Shown: positions 1 to 12,083 of the stretch, piece by piece
How positions within the stretch are numbered: position 1 is the first letter of the stretch
Layout of the letters: every line of letters starts with the position of its first letter
Assembly: GCA_020205615.1 (NCBI GenBank)
Contig: CM035160.1
Coordinates: forward strand, 124,835,605 to 124,899,604
Origin: Panax quinquefolius
Lineage: Eukaryota; Streptophyta; Magnoliopsida; Apiales; Araliaceae
DNA length: 64,000 nt
Reading direction: 5' to 3'
Translations under genes and position numbers: made by a program
The notes under the pieces: generated by a model
The model's input: only the letters and a program-made list of their open reading frames with translations
What the model was told of the DNA's origin: nothing
The model's database searches: none

Positions 1-2183
1 TAGTACGCACAACAAGGTACATATTTCAATCATCTGGTCAGTCAAACTACATCTGAAACACAAGATATCTCCCGGTCAAACCATGTCAGATATGGTGTTC
101 TTGAGTTTTACGGGTTTTAAAACCGAATTAAATGAAACGAGTAGGCTAGTTTGACCATACCTTACTTTCAGTTTGTTGGTTATATAAGTGATATAGACGT
201 CGGGCTTTGTAGACAAACCAATAGAGTACAAGTTGTGAGAATTTATAATGTCTAAACATAATGTAAATACAAGATCTAATTAAACAAAAAACTTGTCAGA
301 CCACTGCCTAAACTTTCTGGGTTACCCAGAAAGTTAAGCTTAACGGTCAACAACGTTTGACCAATTACTACGATCGATCTGAGGCTTTATAAGGTTCGAA
401 CGTGCTTTGAACTTGTAGTACTCATGACTTACTATAATCTAGACACAAATATTCATCCTAACAACTTTCCAGAAACAAATAAAGGCCAGTTAAAGTCACG
501 GCCAAAAAACGTTCTTCAGTTTGCTAGGTTACCCAAAAACATATTTTGTGTTCTGTCAACGAACTTTGACCGTGAATAACTTTCGATCTACACATGCAAT
601 GATCATGAACCCACTTGCAGATTACTAACAACATTCTAGACTACAACTTCAAACCTTTAAATCACCAAAACAATAAACGAGCAGAGATCTACAAGGCCTG
701 ACATTCATTGTCAGACAACAAAAACACAAATTTCTAGATTTTGTAAAATGCTAGATTTGTGCCTATAGATGTTATGGATCTAACATCTATCAACCCAAAT
801 CATCATTATACACTATTAACAACATATTTTAACATTTAATCATAACATTTAACATAGCATCAAAATTTAGATTTTCGATTTAGGTTTTATACCTTTATGA
901 ACAAATCTTTGATTCTTGGCTTCTGATTTGTTAAGTGTGATCGTGGGGCTTGATTTATGACTGATCTAGCAAGGAAATTTCGTGGGTTTGAGCTTGAGAG
1001 AGTTTGGCTAAGTGTAAGTGAACAAATGGGATAAAATATGAGACTTTCTCTTTCTTGATCTATATCTATATTGATATGTAATGAATTTGGCTGGTAATGT
1101 TGACTGATTTGCAAAGATTCTAGCACATGGGCATATCTAGGGTTTAGGATTTGGCAAGATTTTCTAGCAATAATGCATGAATGGGACAAAAAGGGCATAA
1201 ATGGTAATTTTGTAAACAATTTCAATGGCATTCTTGTAAACTTGGCAAACCCTTAGGGTTTGACCCTTAGGGTTTAACCCTAAGGTTTTTCCAAAAATTA
1301 GATTTCTTAGATTCCATTTAGGGTTTAAAAATAAAATATAATATTAGTTTCCTAAAAATGTAAATTTAGAATTTACTAATTATAATTAGTTTTATAATTA
1401 CATTACTTTAATAATTAGGGTTTAAGGTCCCACAATTAGTATTAAGGCTTACAATTAGTAATTAGGGTTTCATTCTAGCAAATTAGGTTTACTAATTTAG
1501 AAATTAGGATTTTTAACAATTAGGAATTTCAAATATTAATTAGGGTTTTATCTAATTAACATTAAATCTAATAATACACAACATAAATCCTATAACATTA
1601 ATCTTTACACAGTTTTGAACTCATAATCGAGTTTCAAAATAGGTTTTAACCAATTGATATAAGGTTTTGACATTAAACACCATAATTGACCAATACATAC
1701 AATATATATTTATAATATTTGAAAAATATTATTATATTTAATATAATATTATTATTCTCATTTATAGCTCAAAATCCAAATTTAGGGTTTGGATTCCATA
1801 TATCGATTTCTCTTTAATATATAACATTATTAATTAAGTTAAAATAATTAACTTAATAATCGAACTATAATTCATATAATAAAATAGTAATTATAATAAT
1901 TCCAATAATCATCTCATATATTAATTAAATAATATAAAAATCATATTTTCATAGAAAATAAATAATAAAGACATTTCTACTATAAAATTAATTATTATAA
2001 GTATATACCTTATAATGAGCAATAATTCTAAAACAAAATTATTACAAATTATTCATATAATAAATAAATTTTATTTATCACATATATACATACACATTAC
2101 TTGGCACATATTGCCATCTTTAAAAAAAAATTAATATGCAAAAATTTCTTATTTATTTCTATAGAAAATATCAGGTTATTACA
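1..2183 (-). repeat. A1 3' LTR (partial)
   Basis: It is collinear with 6880-9036 with small indels. It ends at 2183 in GGTTATTACA, the complement of the LTR start TGTAATAACC. It contains part of the ~208-bp palindrome array (about 1-634), teloboxes (AAACCCTAA read on minus, about 1240-1560) and an AT-rich end. A 114-codon minus-strand frame at 887-1231 also occurs in the other LTR but shows no known domain, and A2 breaks it. Confidence 0.88.
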
Positions 2184-2219
2184 TTCACCTTCCCTTATAA
2201 GGATTCCGTCCCCGGAATC
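2184..2219 (-). promoter_or_regulatory. A1 polypurine tract and upstream hairpin
   Basis: On the minus strand a purine-rich run (AAGGGAAGGTGAA) ends exactly at the 3' LTR start, as needed to prime plus-strand DNA. Just upstream at 2219-2202 is a 7-bp stem, GATTCCG / CGGAATC, with loop GGGA. The same stem-loop with paired substitutions stands before the polypurine tract of elements B, C and E. Confidence 0.8.
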
Positions 2220-2358
2220 ACCGTTTTAAAACTCATACATACATGGGTACATAGCATACACACAGTCATTTCAAATAGATCTTAATTAGATTCGATCGAA
2301 CCGATTTTTAACTATTCAACATAAAGTTTGTCTATCTAATTAAACGAAAGTTTGATTT

Positions 2359-3201
2359 CTAAAAGAACTCAAATTCCTCCTTCAAAATTTCTTTATAAAT
2401 TTTTTTATTATATATTGGAAAATCAGGTATATCAATATATAAAGTTATACAAATAATACCTAAAGTTGCATTCCCAGTTGCCACTGAATCCTGAACAGTC
2501 ACGTTTAAGACTCTTGCAATTGGATCTGTTAGTTTGTTTGTTGAAGTATGTTCCGTTGTTGCTAGAGTCCCGCTGCCTATTCTTTTATTCGCGCTACCTG
2601 TATCCCCTCCCTTTTTTGGACAGTCCTTCACCTTATGTTCCGTTGATCCACACCTGAAACACCCCTGGTTCATCCTTGGATTGGGGCAGTTAGGAGAGAT
2701 ATGTCCCTCCTGCCCACACTTGTAACACACAAACTTACCTTTAAGATACTCTCTCGAGTGATTCTTTTCGCAATTTCCACACTGCGCAACCTGTTTCTTT
2801 CCACCTCCTGGCATATCTCTGGTATTCCCCAAATTTTCCCCTTTTCTTTTTCTAGTCCTACTACCACTATTTTCTTCTCTGGCTCTAGCTTGATTTTCTT
2901 CCCACCAAAAATTCGCCTCCCCTTTCATCGTATAGGTGACAAAAGCTATCTTTTGCCCCTCCGTTACCCTAGCTGTCACAAACATCTCAACAGGGTCAGT
3001 TGATCCTCTAAATCCCGGCGGTCCGATTGCCTTGAAGTCTGAAGTTTGTCGATCGATTATTTGGCTGATTTTCCACAGCTGGTAGCCATTCTGCATAGCT
3101 TGAGCGTCCATATTCGCCAAATTGTATGTCGGGTCTGGTTGTCTTCCAACTTTGTTGACAGTTTCTTCTGCCTTTTGGTTTCATTTACGTCTTGGCGGCA
3201 T
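2359..3201 (-). pseudogene. gag: A1 gag (Tekay-type, internally deleted, early stop)
   Basis: Gag builds the cytoplasmic virus-like particle and binds the element RNA. The start at 3201 reads MPPRRK, then a TGA stop at codon 7, then an open frame from about 3120 to 2359. The N-terminal part has the Gypsy capsid signature ending NFWWEE. It then jumps to a basic linker, so much of the capsid domain is missing. Three zinc knuckles follow: a first with its last Cys changed to Tyr (CGNCEKNHSREYL), then CYKCGQEGHISPNC and CFRCGSTEHKVKDC. The C-terminal ~75 residues are not recognisable and no protease follows. The knuckles resemble those of E (59800-59960), pointing to the Tekay lineage. The antisense frames at 2466-3003 are shadows. 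Confidence 0.85.
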
Positions 3202-3992
3202 TATCTGATTAAATAAAATCATTTTCATCTAACTAATTTCATAATACTTTACACCATATATCATAGCACATACTGCTTTAGACATTTTTTATCCCCTTTG
3301 TGACATAAAAGTTGGGAATCGTTGCCATAACTTATACAAAAGTTGAGAATATTACTTTACACCCATATACTTAACATATACATATCATAGAATCATACAC
3401 ATTAAAGTAACACTAATACTACTTATTTCTTATGCCTTCACTAAGGATCCATTGCTTAGCATTCTATGTATTCCTATTATCCTCAATAATCCATTCACAC
3501 ATAACTATACCTAGTTCATCAAACCTTCCACACATTATGAGTTTAAGAACTCACCACAAACATATGAGTTCAAGAACTCGAGCTTGACCTTATATTCTTT
3601 ATCTCTACCTATCAGTTATACTATTATTTCTGGGTCGGTAATACCTTTTCCAGTATAATCACCTCATTAGGGTTGCTTTCAAAGTGAGCCTCTAATTCAG
3701 TTATTTACTTTGGTATTGGCTCAGTTATGGAGGTTGATCCTTCTTTATGATCTGAGGGTATCCTAATTCTTTCTATCTGACATCTACACCAAAAAATATC
3801 TTGATTAACACGTAGTATATACACACAACAATTAATAATTTTATACAAGTTATCTTTTATTTTGTTTAATGATGAATTTATTCAATTCATCTCCTTTTAA
3901 ACTCTAAGTGAGTTGTTTATATTTTCAACATTTCCCTCTGTCCCAAAGGTTATAGCCTAAGGTCTATCCCACCTAAGGTTTCTAATCCTAAA
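3202..3992 (-). other. A1 leader between primer-binding site and gag
   Basis: About 790 bases without a convincing reading frame. Next to the primer site the minus strand carries AAACCTTAGGTGGGA, also found after the primer site of B (AACCTTAGGTGGGG) and, degraded, in E. The extra coiled-coil ORF found here in B and E is not recognisable, so A seems to have lost it. Confidence 0.6.
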
Positions 3993-4004
3993 GTTCTGAT
4001 ACCA
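3993..4004 (-). other. A1 primer-binding site (initiator-Met tRNA)
   Basis: The minus strand reads TGGTATCAGAAC, one base off the canonical TGGTATCAGAGC complementary to the 3' end of plant initiator-Met tRNA. It stands 3 bases (AGT) inside the 5' LTR end and fixes the LTR border at 4008 and the orientation of the element. Confidence 0.88.
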
Positions 4005-5619
4005 ACTTGTAACGCCCCTAAATTTAGGTACTTAAAACTCGAACTCGGTGCTTTACGATACCATTTCTATGAGCGGAATAATACTAATAATAATATAAAT
4101 ATCAAACTTAAATTACATACATCAGAGTCTAATCCCAAGTATGCACCCTTTATTACAATACATTACATGATAGATAATAAATATCATTGTCTTAATACTG
4201 TCTAACTATTACAAAAGATAACATAAGATTATTCTGATTACTTTCATTTTCCCTTGTTCTGGCCTGAACATTCCGATTGATGGCGTTTAGCTGAAAACAT
4301 ATAAATTTAAAGCAAGAATGAGCATTTGATTGCCCATCAAGTAATATCAACAATAAATATAAGCTAAAAGGATTAAATGTTTTCTTTGAATAACACTTCT
4401 ACAACGAATCAACAGTTGTGAAGTAAGCTGAACCAATAATAACAACATATCAATTCTATATCAAATTTTTGAAACTACGTTCTAACTATAACTGGAGATT
4501 AGTCGATAGACTATGAACATTGTTTTTAATTTTCGCTATGGTTTAGCAGAACTTCATCCGCAAACTGTCATAACTTACGGGCACGAGGGTGATCATCACA
4601 ATGCACCCTGTATTGATCAATACTATATGCAAGAACGATATTATCGTTCACTCTATCCACCTTAGGTGCACACAAGTTTTCCAATGTTCGGGATGTTCAT
4701 ACTTACTCAAGAATCCGAACCAAAACAATCTAGTTGGATACAATAAAGTTCTATCTTGCTCAATAATATTTTTAAGTTTATGTCTAGCCAAATCAAATAG
4801 CTTAGACGACTTATAAGTCAATGTATACATACTCGAAATCAATAAGTATGTATCAACATGTGATTAAATACAATAGTTATCCAAGTGGGGACACTTGTCT
4901 AACCCTATATAGGAATTAACGAACATAATAAATATCTTAATTATACAATAGTATTGTATTGATAAACAATGATTGGATAATTTAAGAACTTGTATGAATA
5001 CAAAGATTAGATACATAATCGATAACAATAGAGTTAATAATCTGGCATAATGATAATATAATTCTGAAACTTTCTTACTCATGTCCATTGCATAAAGTAA
5101 ATGCAAAGGTAGAATACCTGCACAATGTAAAGAATAGTTCAGATACTTGCCTGAGTTGTTGCTTACAATAACGCAACTTAGTTTTATTTTTGATACCGAA
5201 ACCTATCATTAATAAGATCATTCGTTCGATTAGAATAATATATCATATCATATAGTACTGCTAATTACAGTCTGCACATAACCTAATCACATTGTCACAT
5301 ATGTTTAACAGTCATTGCATCACAAACAAATACGTATCTAGTTCAATTATTCTAAGTCCAAATCAATTTCTGAAACATTTCTGTTTACCGACAGCTTTAC
5401 CGGGTAATTATCGAGTCAAAAACTCTATCCTGTAGTTCAATAACTGAAAATATCAATCATATTATTTTTAATTGACTTATAATAATTTTTAAATAATTAT
5501 TATAATTTATCATGATTTTTCAAACATCGGAATCATTATTAAATGATTTAAATATTAACTAATTCTATTATCATTAATATTTAATTAATATTAAACTATT
5601 AATGAAACTATTGCCAAAA

Positions 5620-6300
5620 TATTAAAGTTATTTATAATAACTCAAACTATTTTTAAAGTATTAATATTACCCTTAAATGATATTTAAAACATTTAAAATA
5701 ATTACCATTAATATTAGAATATTAATGTACTATTTATCAAAATATTAAAAGTCATTAATTATAACTTAAAAAATATTTTTAATTCATTTATATCCTTTTT
5801 AAATGATTTTTAAATTAATAAAACTATTTTAAAACTATTTATTTAATATTATTATTAAATAACTCTAATATCATCTCATATTAAATTTTTAATGAAATTT
5901 ACATTTAAATATCAAAATTTATATTTTATAACTTAAAATATTTTTAAAACATTTATTTTCATTTAAAATGATTTTTCTAATATTAAAAATCATTTTTAAA
6001 CTAATTTATTTAATATAATTATTAAATAAATTTAATATTATTAATATTAAATTATTAATATTTTTCATGACAAAATATCCAAAGTTATATTTTATAACTT
6101 AAAACATTTTTATAACCTTTAAATCATTTTTATATGATTTTAAATCATTAATTCTATTTTTTCATAATTTATTCAATAAATTTATTAAATGAATTAATTA
6201 TCATTAATATTAAATAATTAATGAAATTTTTAACAAAATATTCAAAGTTACATTTTATAACTCAAAAATATTTTCATCCCCATTTAAAAGTATTTTTATA
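5620..6300 (-). repeat. AT-rich tandem array in LTR A
   Basis: The phrase TTATAACTYAAAA recurs near 5635, 5763, 5938, 6100 and 6259 in a background of AATTAAT-type words. Spacing is about 130-180 bases. The inverted copy A2 shows the complementary phrase TTTTAAGTTAT at 39581, 39752, 39916 and 40080, spaced 171, 164 and 164. It behaves like a short, decayed AT satellite inside the LTR. Confidence 0.65.
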
Positions 6301-6472
6301 ATATAAAATCATTTTTTTTTCTAATTTATTTAATATAGAATTAAATAATTTAAATACCATTAATACCTAAGTAATTATAATTATTAATGAAAAATATCTC
6401 AAATTATAAAAAGTTATTTTTTTATAATGTAAATTAATTTTTAAAACCAATTTTATAATTTTTAGAATTAAT

Positions 6473-7515
6473 TTTCTATTTTTAATCATTTTTCAGAAAT
6501 TAGGAAAATAAAATTATTAAAAACTGTCGTTATAGCTTATAGCGACACTAAGCATCATTGTTGGTGTTCTTGGGGCTCAAGAACACTGACAAGTAGTTAG
6601 CAAGGGGTCTCGTTTGACCACCTTTAATTTTCTGTTCATGCTTGTTCTGGCCAATCTAAGACTTCAATATTTTAGTATACATGTAGTAATATAATTACCA
6701 TCTATCACCTTGGTCACACAAAAACTCAGATGCAAGATCTGAGCCTTAGAAATCATTGTCAGACGTTGCCTGGGTTTTTTGGGTAACCCAGAAACCCAGT
6801 CAGCTTCATAGTGCTACTTTGACGCTCGATCTAATCTAGGTTCTGGTCAATGTTATAGTGGTCTAATGAGTCCGGGTTGTACTACGCACAACAAGGTACA
6901 TATATCAATCATCTGGTCAGTCAAACTACATCAGAAACACAAGATATCTCCCGGTCAAACCATGTCAGAAATGGTGTTCTTGAGTTTTCTGGGTTTCCTA
7001 GAAAATCGAATTCGTGAACGAGTAGGCTAGTTTGACCATACCTTACTTTCAGTCTGTTGGTTATATAAGTTATATAGACGTCAGGCTTTGTAGACAAACC
7101 AATAGAGTACAAGTTGTGAGCATTTATAATGTCTAAACATATTGTATATGCAAGATCTAATTAAACAACAAACTTGTCAGACCACTGCCTAAACTTTTTG
7201 GGTTACCCAGAAAGTTAAGCTTAACGGTCAACGAGGTTTGACCAATTACTACGATCGATCTGAGGCTTTATAAGGTTCGAACGTGCTTTGAACTTGTAGT
7301 ACTCATGACATACTATAATATAGATACAAATATTCATCCTAACAACATTCCAGAAACAAATAAAGGCCAGTCAAAGTCTCGGCCAAAACACGTTCTTCAG
7401 TTTTCTGGGTTACCCAAAAAACCTATTTTGTGTTCGGTCAACGAACTTTGACCATGAATAACTTTCAATCTACACATGCAATGATCATGAACCCCCTTGC
7501 AGATTACTAACAACA
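6473..7515 (-). repeat. ~208-bp tandem array with palindromic cores in LTR A (A1 5' LTR)
   Basis: Palindrome centres fall at 6575, 6785, 6995, 7204 and 7411, giving spacings of 210, 210, 209 and 207. Cores include GTGTTCTTG/CAAGAACAC (9-bp arms), nested CTGGGTTT/AAACCCAG around TGGGT-A-ACCCA, TTTTCT/AGAAAA, and an almost perfect AACTTT.TGGGT-T-ACCCA.AAAGTT. At least two units also carry GGTCAA-6 nt-TTGACC about 25 bases downstream (7226-7243 and 7436-7453). The partial 3' LTR repeats the pattern at about 118, 323 and 530. Confidence 0.85.
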
Positions 7516-9238
7516 TTCCAGACTACAACTTCAAACCTCTAAATCACCAAAACGAGCACAGATCTACAAGGCCTGACATTCACTGTCAGACAACAAAAAC
7601 ACAAATTTCTAGATTTTGTAAAATGCTAGATCTGAGCCTATAGATGTTATGGATCTAACATCTATCAACCCAGATCATCATTATACACTATTAACAACAT
7701 ATTTTAACATTTAACATAGCATCAAAAGTCAGATTTTCGATTTAGGTTTTATACCTTTATGAACAAATCGTTGATTCTTGGCTTCTGATTTGTTAAGTGT
7801 GATCGTGGGGCTTGATTTATAACTGATCTAGCAAGGCAATTTCGTGGGTTTGAGCTTGAGAGAGTTTGGCTAAGTGTAAGTGAACAAAATGGGTAAAATA
7901 TGAGACTTTCTCTTTCTTGATCTATATCTATTTTAATATGTAATGAATTTGGCTGGTAATGTTGACTGATTTGCAAAGATTCTAGCACATGGGCATATCT
8001 AGGGTTGAGGATTTGACAAGATTTTCTAGCAATAATGCATGAATGGGACAAAAAGGGCATAATGGTAATTTTGCAAATAATTCCAATGGCATTCTTGTAA
8101 ACTTGGCAAACCCTTAGGGTTTGACCCTTAGGGTTTAACCCTTAGGGTTTTCCAAAAATTGGATTTCTTAGATTCCATTTAGGGTTTAAAAATAAAATAT
8201 TTGTTTCCTAAAAATGTAAATTTAGAATTTAGTAATTACAATTAGTTTTCTAATTACATTACTTTAACAATTAGGGTTTAAGGTCCCACAATTAGCATTA
8301 AGGCTTACAATTAGTAATTAGGGTTTCATTCTAGCAAATTTGGTTTGCTAATTTAGAAATTAGTGTTTTTAACAATTAGGATTTTCAAATATTAATTAGG
8401 GTTTTCTCTAATTAACATTAAATATAATAATACACAACATAAATCCTATAACACCAATACTACACAGTTTTGAACTCATAATTGAGTTTCAAAATAGGTT
8501 TTAACCAATTGATATAAGGTTTTGACATTAAACACCATAATTGACCAATACATACAATATAAATTTATAACAATGAAAAATAATATTATATTTAATATAA
8601 TATTATTATTCCCATTCATAGCTCAAAATCTAAAATTAGGGTTTGAATTCCATATCTCGATTTCTCTTTCATATATAGCATTATTAATTAAGTTAAAAAT
8701 AATTAACTTAATAATCGAACTAAAATTCATATAATAAAATAGTAATTATAATAATTCCAATAATCATCTCATATATTATTTAAATAATATAAAATTAATA
8801 TTTTCATAGAAAATAAATAATAAAGACATTTCTACTATAAAATTAATTATTATAATTATATACCTTATAATGAGCAATAATTCTAAAATAAAATTATTTG
8901 AAATTATTCATGTAACAAATAAATTTTATTTATCACATATATACATACACATTACTTGGCACATATTCCCATCTTTAAAAAAATTAATATGCACAAATTT
9001 CTTATTTATTTTTATAGAAAATATCAAGTTATTACAGTAATTAAAATTAGTGCAATTAAATAATTTAATTCATAATTTTAAATTGATTGTTTAAATAAAA
9101 TTAGTTTGCTTAAGGTTTAGTATTTGGTTATTTGTATTAATAATTCCTAGTGGGAATGAAACTATACTTTTACTTTATTACTTGTTGACCACGTATACTT
9201 GCGTGTTCTGCGTAATTATATTTTACCCAACTAGTTTT

Positions 9239-9257
9239 TGGCGCTGTTGTCAGGGAA
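9239..9257 (+). other. Primer-binding site of the Athila-like remnant
   Basis: TGGCGCTGTTGTCAGGGAA matches the family motif TGGCGCCGTTGCCGGGGA (complement of Asp tRNA) except for C-to-T and G-to-A changes, the kind expected from deamination of methylated cytosine. Confidence 0.7.
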
Positions 9258-9369
9258 TTAGTTTAATATATATTTTTGCCAATATTAGCGTCAATCAAAT
9301 TAGTCTTAATTTAAATATTTTTTCCTACTTTTTTAATTCTCTTCCTATTTTTCTTTCTTTTCAGGTACC

Positions 9370-9700
9370 ATGGCTGGATGCAATTATCAAAGGCCATATT
9401 CGAGTATGACTTAACGAAGGGACACATGAATTGGTGAACTCAATAGAAGTTATACATTATCAGCACAGCTAGAGATACGTTCGAGGAGGTTGGATGTAGT
9501 TACGGCCCAACGTAATCGAAGGATAGCAGTTACATGCAATTATTGTGCTGGCAATCACCCGAGTAATCAATGCACCATCGCCTTGGTAAATCTGATATGG
9601 TGGTGGTAACTACCTCAACCAGTATGCATATGCCAATTATCATCAAGCTTGGGGGTATCATCCGGATTCGTTATGGAGCTATACTTATGAAGACCAATGC
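9370..9700 (+). pseudogene. gag: Athila-like gag fragment
   Basis: An ATG at 9370 opens only a 14-codon frame. A later frame near 9520-9580 gives the knuckle CNYCAGNHPSNQC, then about 40 residues rich in Tyr, Asn and Trp. Both are hallmarks of the C-terminal half of Athila gag. The capsid part is not recognisable and no pol is present. The fragment stops at 9700 where E begins. Confidence 0.6.
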
Positions 9701-10120
9701 TGTAACGCTCGATAATTTCGAAGTTTGAATGAATTAAATTTTTATTTTATTATGTGAATTAAATGAATTTAATTGATTTATTATGTAAGTAAGATGTTCG
9801 AAGGTCGTTCTATGACCTAGAATATCTGAGATGTAAAGCAGATTCGCTTTGTGCTAGTATTAATGATTGTGAATTATCAAGACTAAAACGAAGGTTTTCC
9901 GTGAATGTTTGCGTAAAAACACTATTTATCCGATTTCGTTTGGAGCTAGGGTTTGAAATTTCGAGAAATGCGTAATGATAGAATACAAAGATAGTAAGGA
10001 ATATCCAGTATTAATTCCGTTGTGGCAAACGAAGTTTTCGCTTGCGGACGTAAAACCTAAGGGTTTGTGAAAGAGGTTTCCGAAAGGGAAATGAAATGTG
10101 TATAGTCGTTTCAGATATTA
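9701..10120 (+). repeat. E 5' LTR, first part
   Basis: It begins TGTAACGCTCGATAATTTCG and aligns base for base, with few changes, to the 3' LTR start at 63515-63934. It ends in ...TCAGATATTA, where B is inserted. The last five bases (TATTA, 10116-10120) are the target duplication. The 5 bases before the LTR are AATGC; the matching flank lies outside the window. Confidence 0.9.
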
Positions 10121-12037
10121 TGTGACAACCCCAAATCCGGGTACTTTAATTCCACAGGATTTGGTGTTCACTGTACAAATATCATCTATCTATCTACCCA
10201 TAATAAATGCAAACCATGCAATAGATAGAAATAAAATCTTCCCCTTAAGGGTTACAACATCCGAATAATAATAAAATCCCAGGTTAAACTAACCTTAAAC
10301 ATCTGTGCGGAAATGTAAACAATAAGTCTTAAGTAACATCAATTCTAATTACATCACATAAATAATCAGTCTTCATTACTTGCTAAGCTTGCCCTTGCCT
10401 TTACTAGTGGAAGGTTAAATCGCTCTTTTTTCGTTCTTAAGCGCAATGTTATTATTACGCTAAGAGTGAGCACGATTGCCCACAAGTATGACAATATAAC
10501 AATGAATAATAACATGCGAGAGAAATAATAACTTCTGAAATAAAAGCTCAACTTTTGAATCAAGAATGAATAACAAGAATCAAAACATTTCTGAGGGTCA
10601 TAAGACCTTGAACTATGTCCTAGGTTATCAAGGGTTATACTTGAAACCTTTAATATCATAAGACTATGGACCTTTCTACTGCATTTTAAGGGGATCGTTC
10701 TTAGTACCATCGCATGCACAATATCTTAACGCTAACGCATAAGTAAATCCCTTTGCAAGGTTGTTCATCTCAGTTTGACATTCGAGTCCGCGCCAAATGA
10801 AGTTTGGTTTGGATAATTCAATAAGGGTTCTAAAATTTAGAACGTTCATCAACTATGGACTAGTCGAATCAAAATGGTTCACTAGTATAACAAGGTTCAA
10901 CAATAATGATATTCAAATTGAATAATAATCTCAAGGAGTATACAATAGAACAATATTATATAACAGATTCATACTTTGAAAAGATAATCAATCTTTAATA
11001 TAACAATTCGAACTTGAATAATAATAATGAGAATTTACTCGAGGTAAATAATAAACTTGAACAATGATAACAAGTAGGGTTAGGAAACTTGCCTCGTGCG
11101 TAGATTATACGTTAATTAAACTCGTTCCTTGATTTAAATCCTACATATCATTTCCATTCACAACTATAGTTAATTATAATGTAACTAGTCATCATAAGTT
11201 CATTTTCTTTGTCTAACTTTGATTATGACTATACTTAGTCAATTTATCACATTCATTGTCACATAAATTATAGTTCACAAATAACAAGCTAATTATGTAT
11301 TCAATAATTCAATCCACATGCAATTATGTTATTGACATGATAATAATCTATTTTAACATTTTACTGTACTTCTAATATATTCTTATGTTCATTAAATTTG
11401 ATTAATATCACATTCATGGACTTAAATACTTTAGATTTTTCGCTTCGAACTTTTCGGAGAGTGTATACATGCATACCATTGTTGTATTAATTCTAATTAC
11501 GACGACGCTACCCGCACTATGGTTCGGTCAATGGTATATGTATGGTGGGTTGGCACATGTCTTCGACTCTTTATGCCTCAGAGCATTGCGATTATGGCGT
11601 ACCAGATTTCTGAAATAGGGGATTCATGAAAATCGCAGAACATGCCAATTTCTACCAATTTTTCTTATTTCTACATGAATTTAGACTTAACCATACACAT
11701 ATAATCACTACTTAACCTTCTAGCATGACTTTAACATGTTAAAACACATAACTAACAGAATTAACACATTTAATTTTACTGTTCTTGATGTTCTTGAAGG
11801 TTTTGAACAAAAATCATGAATTTTAATACTACGGATTCGTTATAACACCGAATCCGTTCATTTAAGGTTTGGTCTCTTCGTATCGACATGCATAATCAAA
11901 TAAGAGTATAAGTTTTACAAAATCATTTATGTTTGACACATTAAAATCATGTTTACGGCAATATGGCCATAACCCAAACTCTGTAAGTTTTGAACAACAT
12001 ATACGACATGTTTTATGATACTGATGATATGGTCTAC

Positions 12038-12038
<1 letters not shown>

Positions 12039-12082
<44 letters not shown>
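12039..12082. repeat. TA dinucleotide microsatellite in B 3' LTR
   Basis: About 20 TA units. The same place in the B 5' LTR (about 54050-54060) has only four or five, so the run expanded, or contracted in the partner, after insertion. It accounts for most of the length difference between the two LTRs and creates a spurious Ile-Tyr reading frame. Confidence 0.9.

Positions 12083-12083
<1 letters not shown>

Larger units (their letters stand above)
1..9036 (-). mobile_element. Element A1: long-LTR, gag-only Ty3/Gypsy retrotransposon (cut by window start)
   Basis: On the minus strand the order is 5' LTR (4008-9036), primer-binding site (3993-4004), leader, gag (3201-2359), hairpin plus polypurine tract (2184-2219), and 3' LTR (2183 to beyond base 1). 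The two LTRs align along 1-2183 and 6880-9036. The LTR starts TGTAATAAC and ends GGGGCGTTACA. The interior is only about 1.8 kb and has gag but no protease, reverse transcriptase, RNase H or integrase. This is the layout of non-autonomous elements called TR-GAG or LARD, but with very long LTRs. The right flank begins GTAAT; the matching left duplication lies outside the window. Confidence 0.88.
4008..9036 (-). repeat. A1 5' LTR, about 5.0 kb
   Basis: Plus-strand limits are TGTAACGCCCC at 4008 and GTTATTACA at 9036, giving 5029 bases, at the long end for plant LTRs. Read along the plus strand: a moderately complex part (4008-5450), an AT-rich array with 130-180 base spacing (about 5620-6300), a ~208-bp palindrome array (about 6470-7520), a telobox-rich stretch (8100-8410) and an AT-rich end. 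Solo copy A2 (27870-41969 minus its insert) is collinear and 5.0 kb, confirming the borders. Confidence 0.88.
9037..9700 (+). mobile_element. Athila-like Ty3/Gypsy remnant
   Basis: The fragment lies between A1 and the 5' end of E. At 9239-9257 it has TGGCGCTGTTGTCAGGGAA, close to the Asp-tRNA primer site typical of Athila/Tat elements, so 9037-9232 is probably the end of an LTR. After a leader, 9370-9700 decodes in pieces as gag: a knuckle with Cys at 9535, Cys at 9544, His at 9556 and Cys at 9571 (CX2CX3HX4C), then a Tyr/Asn/Trp-rich stretch (YHQAWGYHPDS) matching the Athila gag C-terminus. Stops interrupt it. E inserted into it at 9701. Confidence 0.7.

Noticed and set aside
887..1231. 114-codon minus-strand frame, repeated at 7749-8060 in the second A1 LTR
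   Set aside because: The two LTRs are copies of each other, so repetition proves nothing. The third copy (A2, about 28840-29160) is broken by stops and no domain is seen.
1240..1560. Interstitial telomere array
   Set aside because: TTAGGGTTT words are dispersed and irregular, not tandem TTTAGGG; treated as teloboxes.
10366..10719. 117-codon minus-strand frame in B 3' LTR
   Set aside because: The matching place in the B 5' LTR (about 42580-42930) is not open, and no domain is seen.
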